Assembly (NCBI GenBank): GCA_016185365.1
Contig: JACPNP010000019.1
Location: 1 to 40,739, forward strand
DNA: 40,739 nt
Direction: 5' to 3'
Source of the DNA: Terriglobales bacterium
GTDB taxonomy: Bacteria > Acidobacteriota > Terriglobia > Terriglobales > Acidobacteriaceae
Shown: in pieces, positions 35,224 to 40,739 of the stretch
How the letters are laid out: each line of letters starts with the position of its first letter
Numbering within the stretch: position 1 is the stretch's first letter
The notes under the pieces: model-generated
Told to the model about the DNA's origin: nothing
The model's database searches: none
Seen by the model: the letters and a program-made list of their open reading frames with translations, nothing else
Position numbers and translations under genes: made by a program

Positions 35224-35467
35224 ATGCCTTCACCAATTCCCATATTCCTCGATCCTCTGGATTTTTGATAAGCGGAGCGAGAGCTTCCCACTCAGCTAGC
35301 AACTTCACTAGTTGCAATCCATTGAACGTGGTGTCTTGGTACCGATCAATCCCTCTCAACATAACGGCATCAGGAGGCAGTTGATCGAGAATAGAAAAGG
35401 GCACCATGAGGTCTCCCGGGGAAATGGGTTTTCCAGCTTCATCTTGGATCCGTACACTCCAGGGCAT
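35168..35467 (-). CDS. probable immunity protein of a headless toxin tip
   Basis: 99 residues with a strong AGGAGG 4 nt before the ATG; the TAG stop of the toxin remnant lies inside that site. It is an acidic, probably cytoplasmic protein with NGLQLVKLLAEWEAL and an end GEPHLYLKFIGD that looks natural. It lies directly behind the toxin remnant at 35476-35650, which makes an immunity role likely. The family was not named. Confidence 0.7.
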   Translation of the reverse strand: MPWSVRIQDEAGKPISPGDLMVPFSILDQLPPDAVMLRGIDRYQDTTFNGLQLVKLLAEWEALAPLIKNPEDRGIWELVKAYASRCVGEPHLYLKFIGD

Positions 35468-35475
35468 ATTGCCTC

Positions 35476-35650
35476 CTACGGCTTGCCAGGAAAGGCCGTG
35501 ATTAATTCACCCGCTGCATTGGTTATGACGGTATAAATGTTCGTTAACTGTCCAGTTGCGCGGTCCACGCCAATATTCCTTCCAGCATCGACGATTCGAG
35601 CGAAATTTCCATTTGCTTGTTGGCGGGTGGCCCACTTCACTTCCCGATGG
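35476..35650 (-). pseudogene. decapitated polymorphic toxin C-terminus
   Basis: About 55 residues ending FARIVDAGRNIG, then NIYTVITNAAGELITAFPGKP at the stop. This ending resembles the last part of CdiA/Rhs-type RNase toxin tips, probably of the BECR fold (family assigned from recall). Upstream the frame runs into a REP hairpin (35651) and loses homology, so the core and the start of the toxin domain are gone. The immunity gene follows after 8 nt and is intact. Confidence 0.65.
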
Positions 35651-35864
35651 TGCCCCACGTTCGCGAAGCTAACGTGGGGCTTTTGTTTTGTCGCCTCGGG
35701 AGGGAACATACTGTATTTCCCTTCCGATGGCGGGTGCCCCACCCTTTTGGCGCAGCCAAAGGGTGGGAGACTCATTCCCCTAATGTCGGCCACTCAAGGC
35801 TAACTCCGTTTGTGTTTTCGGAACTGATTCTAGCGAGACTGGATCAGGTTCGCGAGAAAAATAA
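35651..35864. repeat. REP hairpin plus composite repeat, copy 2
   Basis: GCCCCACGTTCGCGAAGCTA..ACGTGGGGC (35651-35681) is followed by CCCTTTTGGCGCAGCCAAAGGG (about 35740) and GGTTCGCGAGAAAA (about 35850), the same order as at 3050-3180. The element separates the toxin remnant from the truncated permease and creates artificial open frames. Confidence 0.65.
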
Positions 35865-35882
35865 CATCGTGTTTTTAAGACG

Positions 35883-36193
35883 TTAGGCGCGATGCGGTGG
35901 ATCTGCGGCACCTGCTCGAGGATGGCCATCGCGTCGCCCAGCACCAGCGTGCGCGTGCCGCGCGCGCCGGCGCGAAGTCCGTTGCGGGTGCGGCTGCCGG
36001 CCTCCACCCAGACCAGGTTGTCACCCAAGCCCACCAGTTGCTCTTCCACCTTGGCCGTGCCGGCATGGCCCACACCGATCACGCAGATGAAGGTCGCCAC
36101 CCCGGCCACAATGCCCAACATGGTCAGGACACTGCGCAGCCGGTTTCGGCGCAACGAGCGGAATACTTCGCGGAAGATCACAGCCCAGAGCAT
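35883..36193 (-). pseudogene. MacB-type ABC transporter permease, N-terminal fragment
   Basis: About 103 credible residues. FREVFRSLRRNRLRSVLTMLGIVAGVATFICV is the first transmembrane segment typical of MacB/FtsX-like permeases, followed by periplasmic-looking sequence with NLVWVEAGSR. Homology ends at RIAPNV and the frame continues into the composite repeat, so more than two-thirds of the protein is missing. It is a gene remnant cut at the repeat boundary. Confidence 0.75.
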
Positions 36194-36637
36194 TGGGAAG
36201 CAGCGTATCGCGGCGAGGAGGATTGCAATGTGCGGCTGCTCGAACCCCAGGAGCGTTCGCTGAAATTTTTTCTTACGTTACGTAAATATTGGATTCCATT
36301 GAGTTTATGGAAAAAATCCCGGTAAATATTGGATTCTAAATGACTTAGAGGTAAATATTGGAAACTAAATGAGTTAGCCTAGAGTGATTCGGTGATTAAC
36401 TTATAGCTAATATACACATACACAAAATACTACAATTGCTATGAGGATGTCAAGCGCAATCGGCGGAGGATCGATGTGGGAATCGGGGAGATTGAAAAAT
36501 CATTCCCACCCATCCTTTCCCTGCGGGGTAAGGATGGGCCCCCTCTAGTATCTAGCTGTCGGAGAGAACTGAATGGTGGGTCAATCCTTTGGGAAATCAA
36601 ACGAAGGAGTAACAGAGTGTGAGATGCTAGAAATTAG
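36194..36637. other. AT-rich non-coding stretch with direct repeats
   Basis: It holds the direct repeats at 36282-36379 and a REP-like hairpin CCCATCCTT..AAGGATGGG (36509-36538). No protein gene is supported. A 35-codon ATG frame at 36441 runs through the hairpin and is rejected. Confidence 0.6.
36282..36379. repeat. three AT-rich direct repeats, possible IS21-type end
   Basis: GTAAATATTGGA begins at 36282, 36322 and 36351. The last two copies are adjacent 29-bp units (GTAAATATTGGATTCTAAAT and GTAAATATTGGAAACTAAAT with similar continuations). Multiple short spaced repeats of this type are typical of the ends of IS21-family elements, where they bind transposase. No transposase gene is present, so this would be a solo end. 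Confidence 0.5.
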
Positions 36638-37060
36638 TCAGCACTTTTCCTTCTCAGCAAAATTGTTACGCAGAAATGAATAGAAACTTTGCGAGTCACC
36701 CAAATTTGTAGGTATGTTAAGCTTCATTCCGCCCAAGAAAACAAGCTTTAACTCCCCTGAAGCTTCACGAGAAAAGAAATCCAGGTTGCTCAAGCGAAGT
36801 CTCGTCACCCTTCCTAAGCTATTCCGATATGACACTTCTGTACCTCGCACCATAATTTTTCTTAACAAGGGCTCACACACTCCTAGTGGAACAAACAGAA
36901 GTGTCAGGATCGTGGCTGACTTTAAGGCCCAACTCAATGTAGTCCACCCATCAACTGCATACCGTCCGACAAGGTAACCAGCCACAATCCACAGGCTCGG
37001 GTACAAGATCTGCGAGACACGACTGTAGCGAAGTTCAATATTGTATGTGGACGTAGTCAT
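36638..37060 (-). CDS. two-helix membrane protein next to Rhs tip 5
   Basis: 140 residues. Two transmembrane helices (about 19-38 and 46-66) are followed by a soluble domain with VRGTEVSYRNSLGRVTRLRLSNLD-type strands, possibly PH-like. It starts 32 nt after the stop of Rhs module 5. By position it is the candidate immunity protein. No ribosome-binding site is obvious. GC is low, as in the neighbouring remnant DNA. Confidence 0.6.
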   Translation of the reverse strand: MTTSTYNIELRYSRVSQILYPSLWIVAGYLVGRYAVDGWTTLSWALKSATILTLLFVPLGVCEPLLRKIMVRGTEVSYRNSLGRVTRLRLSNLDFFSREASGELKLVFLGGMKLNIPTNLGDSQSFYSFLRNNFAEKEKC

Positions 37061-37092
37061 ACCGAATGTGTTTGATATTGTAAACGCAAAAA

Positions 37093-38388
37093 CTAATTGG
37101 GCCTTACTATTTCAGCATCGGGTGCGGGTTGCTCAGGAGAAGTGTTATCAAGAACTTCCTTGACGATAGCGACCGTGCCAGCTTTAATACCTGCGGCAAC
37201 CGCATCGCCTGCCTTGTTTGAGATCGAAATGACCGCATCAGACAACATTTGATTGACACCTTTTTCTGCTGAAGTAACCGATGTGGCAGCTGCATCTGCG
37301 TACCCGCTAGCAATGCCTTGGACTGTCGGCGTTGACTTTATTATTTCAGAGGTTAATCCCCCAACTATCTTTCCCGCAGCACCGCCGACTGCACCACCTG
37401 CGAAGTCGGCAGCGATTTGATTTGAATTCAATGGCTTCGTTGTGGAATCGTTATCGACAGCTCTAGCCACAACTCCAGTGAGCGAAGAGGTCGCCGCAAC
37501 TGCGCTGGCCTGGACTAACAAACTCGTGCCTCCTGTAGCTACAGCTACTGCACCTGTAACACCTCCTTGTAGTGCCTTGGCACCAATCTTCGCAAAATTG
37601 AATCCTTGTCCAGCTCTCCATTGTTTGAACGCTTCATATCCACCACCGATCCCAGCGCCTACAAGTGCACCTACACACCACGGACAATGCCCATCCGCAT
37701 CGAAGCGCGTGACCGGCTTGTTCCCCACATATCCGTAGAGATTGAGTGACTGCGGATCACCGAAGTCGGCATAGGGCACAGCTTCCGCCCCATTGGCCCA
37801 GTCCGGGGTGAGCCACCGGCCCATGCGGCTCCCGTAGTAGCGCGCGCCGAAGTAGTCGAGACCGCTTTCCGTGTCCCGCTCCTTGCCGGTGAACTTGTAG
37901 TGATTGGTGGTGGTGGCCGGGTTCCACTCCTGGCCGAAGGGCAAGTACGTCGCGGACCAAGTCTGATTGCCGCTAGCATTCGTCATTAACCGGGCGGAGC
38001 CCAGATGGTCCCCGTGGTAATACTCGGTACCGGTGGTTGCGGCCGAGGCCGGGGCCTTGGCAATCCGCTTGCCGCCGGCGAAGATGTAATCCGTCCAGGT
38101 GCCTGCCTGGTCGCGTTCCGCCAAAACGTTTGACCCGAAGTACAAGTACTCCGTCCAGGCATTCGGGCTGGCGTCCTGACGCTTGCGCACCCGCATCCCG
38201 TTGGCGTCGTAGGTGTACGTGTACCCGCCGGCGGTTTTCATCTTGCCTTCCGCGTCCCAAGTGTAGTTCTGCGTGGACAAGCCATTGTAATAGCCGGTCA
38301 TGTTGCCCGCCGCGTCGTGGGCGTACCAAGTGGGATGCGCGGCATCGTAAATCTGGTTCTTGGTGTTGGCCGGTACGGTGAACGACAT
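37093..38388 (-). CDS. 5'-truncated Rhs module 5 with Gly/Ala-rich hydrophobic tip
   Basis: About 432 residues if the ATG at 38388 is used; Rhs homology reaches about 38415, where it stops at the DUF4139 upstream region. YD repeats (WYAHDAAGNMTGYYNG, YTYTYDANGMRVRKRQ) precede a core that differs from the other modules around FAGGKRIAKAP but becomes the same at NHYKFTGKERDTESGLDYFG through RFDADGHC. The tip (about 190 residues) is rich in Gly, Ala and Ser with glycine-zipper-like segments (GALVGAGIGGGYEAF, GGAVGGAAGKIVGG) and no nuclease motif. A membrane-acting tip is possible. Confidence 0.7.
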   Translation of the reverse strand: MSFTVPANTKNQIYDAAHPTWYAHDAAGNMTGYYNGLSTQNYTWDAEGKMKTAGGYTYTYDANGMRVRKRQDASPNAWTEYLYFGSNVLAERDQAGTWTDYIFAGGKRIAKAPASAATTGTEYYHGDHLGSARLMTNASGNQTWSATYLPFGQEWNPATTTNHYKFTGKERDTESGLDYFGARYYGSRMGRWLTPDWANGAEAVPYADFGDPQSLNLYGYVGNKPVTRFDADGHCPWCVGALVGAGIGGGYEAFKQWRAGQGFNFAKIGAKALQGGVTGAVAVATGGTSLLVQASAVAATSSLTGVVARAVDNDSTTKPLNSNQIAADFAGGAVGGAAGKIVGGLTSEIIKSTPTVQGIASGYADAAATSVTSAEKGVNQMLSDAVISISNKAGDAVAAGIKAGTVAIVKEVLDNTSPEQPAPDAEIVRPN

Positions 38389-38449
38389 CGACCCGGTCTG
38401 CTGCAAGTTCCCGCTCGCCCTCCGTTCTATCAACAACACCGGAGGGACC

Positions 38450-40000
38450 ATGAAGATCCAGGACCGAGCACACCAAGCCGTCGCCGCACTGCTGGCCGGA
38501 GCGATGGCATTCGCCACGCCCGCCGCCGCGCTGAACGATGCCATCAGCGAAACGCCGGAGGCGTCGCTCACCATCTACAACCAGAACTTCGCCGCCGTGC
38601 GCCAGTATGTGCCGCTGCAGCTTGGGCCGGGCCTGAACCTCGTGCATTTTTCCGACACCACGGCCCACGTGGAGACCGATTCGGTGATCCTGCGCGACCC
38701 GACCGGCCTGCGCAAGCTGCAGATCCTGGAGCAGAGCTATCGCGCCGACCCCATCTCCGAGGGCCTGTTGCTCTCGCTCAATGAAGGCAAGGAGGTTGAT
38801 TTTGAGGTGATGGATGCGGGCGTGAAGAAGATCGTGCGCGGCCGCGTCATCCGTTCCGACTACATACCGCCGTTCGATCCATACACCGCCTACAGCAATC
38901 CTTATTATCAGCAACAGATGGCGATGGTGAACGCGGGCGGGGCCCAGCCCATCATCGAATTGGACGGCAAGCTGGTGTTCGGACTGCCCGGCCGTCCGAT
39001 CTTTTCCTCTCTCGGGGATGACACTATCCTCAAGCCCACGCTCGACTGGCAGCTGCGCACCGACAAGCCCGGCGCCTTCAACGCCGAGCTAGCTTACATC
39101 ACCTGCGGCATGAGCTGGGAAGCGGATTACAACCTGGTGGCCGGGGAAAAAGGCGACGTGCTGGACGTCATCGGCTGGGTCACCTTCAACAACCAGAGCG
39201 GACGCAGCTTCCGCAACGCCCAGATCAAGCTGATGGCCGGCGACGTCAGCAAGCTGCAGAGTGTGAATGGGCGTGTGGAGTATGGAATCATGGTGTCCGC
39301 AATGAACGCCGCCGTTGAGATGTCACCCGCCATCCGCGAGAAATCCTTCGATGAGTTCCATCTGTACACGCTGCAGAATCCCGTCACCCTGCGCGACCGC
39401 GAGACCAAGCAGGTGGAGTTCGTCCGCGCCACGGGCGTGAAAGGCGAGCGGCTCTACATCTACGACGGCGTCAAGATCGAGCAGTACAACGGCTGGAACG
39501 AGGAGATGATCCGCCAGAACGCCGAGTACGGCACCCAGATGAACAAGCAGGTGTGGGTGATGCAGCAATTCAAGAACTCCGCCGAAAACGGCATGGGGCT
39601 GGCGCTGCCCAAAGGCCGCCTGCGCTTCTACCGCCGCGACTCCGACGGCCGCCTGGAGTTCACCGGCGAGAACCTGATCAAGCACACGCCCAAGGACGAG
39701 ACCGTGCGCGTCTACACCGGCAACTCCTTCGACCTGGTGGGCGAGCGCAAACGCACCGACCTCAAGGCCCAGTATGACGCGCACATGCTCGATGAGACCT
39801 TTGAGATCAAGCTGCGCAACCACAAGGATGAAGCCGTGGAGATCCGCGTGGTCGAGCACCTGTATCGCAGCGTGAACTGGAAGATCCTGGCCAACAACTT
39901 CACCCCGGTGAAGACGGACAGCCAGACGGCGGAGTTCCGGGTGATGGTGCCCGCCAACGGCGAGCGCGTGGTGCGTTACACGGCGCATTACACATGGTGA
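38450..40000 (+). CDS. exported DUF4139 domain protein
   Basis: 516 residues from the ATG at 38450, 3 nt after GGAGGG. A signal peptide (AVAALLAGAMAFATPAAA) is followed by the DUF4139 region, with LTIYNQNFAAVRQYVPL near the start and WEADYNLVAGEKGDVLDVIGWVTFNNQSG in the middle, and a beta-rich C-terminus. The family is of unknown function. Only about 35 bp separate the start from the truncated Rhs module on the other strand, so its promoter must lie in or overlap Rhs-derived DNA. Confidence 0.88.
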   Translation: MKIQDRAHQAVAALLAGAMAFATPAAALNDAISETPEASLTIYNQNFAAVRQYVPLQLGPGLNLVHFSDTTAHVETDSVILRDPTGLRKLQILEQSYRADPISEGLLLSLNEGKEVDFEVMDAGVKKIVRGRVIRSDYIPPFDPYTAYSNPYYQQQMAMVNAGGAQPIIELDGKLVFGLPGRPIFSSLGDDTILKPTLDWQLRTDKPGAFNAELAYITCGMSWEADYNLVAGEKGDVLDVIGWVTFNNQSGRSFRNAQIKLMAGDVSKLQSVNGRVEYGIMVSAMNAAVEMSPAIREKSFDEFHLYTLQNPVTLRDRETKQVEFVRATGVKGERLYIYDGVKIEQYNGWNEEMIRQNAEYGTQMNKQVWVMQQFKNSAENGMGLALPKGRLRFYRRDSDGRLEFTGENLIKHTPKDETVRVYTGNSFDLVGERKRTDLKAQYDAHMLDETFEIKLRNHKDEAVEIRVVEHLYRSVNWKILANNFTPVKTDSQTAEFRVMVPANGERVVRYTAHYTW

Positions 40001-40003
40001 GCG

Positions 40004-40030
40004 CTGCGGGCTAAAGCCCGCAGCTTATTT
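40004..40030 (+). terminator. terminator-like REP hairpin
   Basis: CTGCGGGC-TAAA-GCCCGCAG is followed by CTTATTTTT, 4 nt after the DUF4139 stop. It serves as an intrinsic terminator by shape while belonging to the GCGGGCTTTAGCCCGC palindrome group. Confidence 0.65.
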
Positions 40031-40045
40031 TTGGGGCGGCATTTC

Positions 40046-40072
40046 GGCACGGCTAAAGCCGTGCCCTGATAC
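40046..40072. repeat. REP-like palindrome
   Basis: GGCACGGCTAAAGCCGTGCC followed by CTGATAC, the inverted copy of the element at 12738-12763. Confidence 0.75.
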
Positions 40073-40075
40073 AGA

Positions 40076-40739
40076 TCAACCGGCCTGCGCGTGGGTGAGG
40101 CTGGCGGTGCGCTCGAGCTTGTCCCAGTTGAACGGACGCCCGGTAAAAGCGCGCTTCAAGGTCTTGAAGAGTACGACGGAGAAAATCTGGCGGTAGGCGA
40201 AGCGCTGCAGCCACACTTCGGCCAGCAGCCATTTGTCCTCAGGCAGGCGGGCCTCGCGGCGTTCCAGCGCGAACGCGGCGGCCGCGTTCACGAAGTCGAT
40301 CACCAGGAAGAGCAGGAAGAACAGCGTGAGCCGCTCGAAGTCGGCGGGGTTGGCGCTGTCGGGATGGAAGTAGCGGTCGGCGAAGTAGCTGAGCGCGCCC
40401 ACCAGATACATCAGGTCGATGAAGGGCGAGACCAGCGGCAGCAGGATCTGGAAGATCGCGATGTTGGGCAGCGCGATCCAGCCCAGCGCACCGCCGCGCC
40501 AAAAGGCGCCGCGGTGCTTGAACACCGACTGCAGGATGCCGAACGACCAGCGGAAGCGCTGGCGCATCAGACCGCGGGCGTTGATGGGCGCTTCGGTAAA
40601 GGCCAGGGCGCGGTCCTCGTACTCCACGCGATAGCCGGCCTGGAGCAGGCTCATGGTGAGGTCGGCGTCCTCGGCGACGGTGTCACTGGGATAGCCGCCG
40701 ACCGCGCGCACGGCGCTTGTGCGCCACGCGCCGATGGCG
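40076..40739 (-). CDS. family 2 glycosyltransferase, C-terminal part (cut by window edge)
   Basis: The frame is open to the right edge, so the N-terminal catalytic part is missing. The visible part has EDADLTMSLLQAGYRV and RQRFRWSFGILQ, the EDxD and Q/RxxRW motifs of processive family 2 glycosyltransferases, then at least three transmembrane helices (NIAIFQILLPLVSPFIDLMY, the FFLLFLVIDFVNAAAAF region and others). Such enzymes polymerise or transfer sugars at the inner membrane for exopolysaccharide. The product is unknown. Confidence 0.88.
   Translation of the reverse strand, partial: AIGAWRTSAVRAVGGYPSDTVAEDADLTMSLLQAGYRVEYEDRALAFTEAPINARGLMRQRFRWSFGILQSVFKHRGAFWRGGALGWIALPNIAIFQILLPLVSPFIDLMYLVGALSYFADRYFHPDSANPADFERLTLFFLLFLVIDFVNAAAAFALERREARLPEDKWLLAEVWLQRFAYRQIFSVVLFKTLKRAFTGRPFNWDKLERTASLTHAQAG

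Noticed and set aside
36441-36548. 35-codon open frame starting MRMSSAIGGG
   Set aside because: It runs through a REP-like hairpin and has no ribosome-binding site; it looks like translation of repeat DNA.

Overview
The window looks like a chromosomal segment of an Acidobacteriota bacterium, most likely class Terriglobia (Koribacter-like). This rests on moderately high GC, the mixture of housekeeping genes, abundant REP-like palindromes, a GxxExxY gene and many secreted proteins. It is an inference, because no alignment could be run. The left edge is the 5' part of a 16S rRNA gene on the minus strand with its leader (boxA-like site), a promoter with a perfect TTGACA box, and a perfect DnaA box just upstream.

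Layout. 1-0.7 kb: 16S rRNA and its promoter. 1.1-6.7 kb: two cupin-type secreted proteins, two small accessory genes and a large secreted trypsin-like protease, all on minus. 7.0-11.4 kb: a GAF/HD-GYP protein divergent from a PilB/GspE-type ATPase that carries an N-terminal cyclic-nucleotide-binding fold. 11.4-13.6 kb: a lower-GC accessory patch with REP elements and membrane proteins. 13.7-16.7 kb: a DinB-like protein, a repetitive secreted protein and two more envelope proteins, with clear terminators and a candidate ECF-sigma promoter. 16.9-25.3 kb: a dense plus-strand run (xseA, fabG, GNAT acetyltransferase, dienelactone hydrolase, XRE regulator, 35-aa membrane peptide, miaA, GH3 glycosidase, lipoprotein, zinc-ribbon membrane protein). 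25.3-28.15 kb: pyrR-pyrB-pyrC for pyrimidine synthesis. 28.1-28.6 kb: a GxxExxY (PD-(D/E)XK-like) gene flanked by an inverted repeat and inserted between pyrC and kbl.

29.9-38.4 kb is the most unusual part: an array of N-terminally truncated Rhs/YD-repeat modules on minus. They share nearly the same Rhs core but carry different C-terminal tips, and each tip is followed by a different small gene. The partners include probable DUF2019-like and DUF6572-like immunity proteins, a membrane protein and a secreted protein. A headless toxin tip with its immunity gene, a stray piece of Rhs core upstream of kbl, a truncated MacB-type permease and AT-rich direct repeats resembling an IS21-type end lie in the same region. 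This looks like a storehouse of displaced polymorphic-toxin tips rather than one working Rhs gene.

The window ends with a DUF4139 protein and the C-terminal part of a family 2 glycosyltransferase that runs off the right edge.
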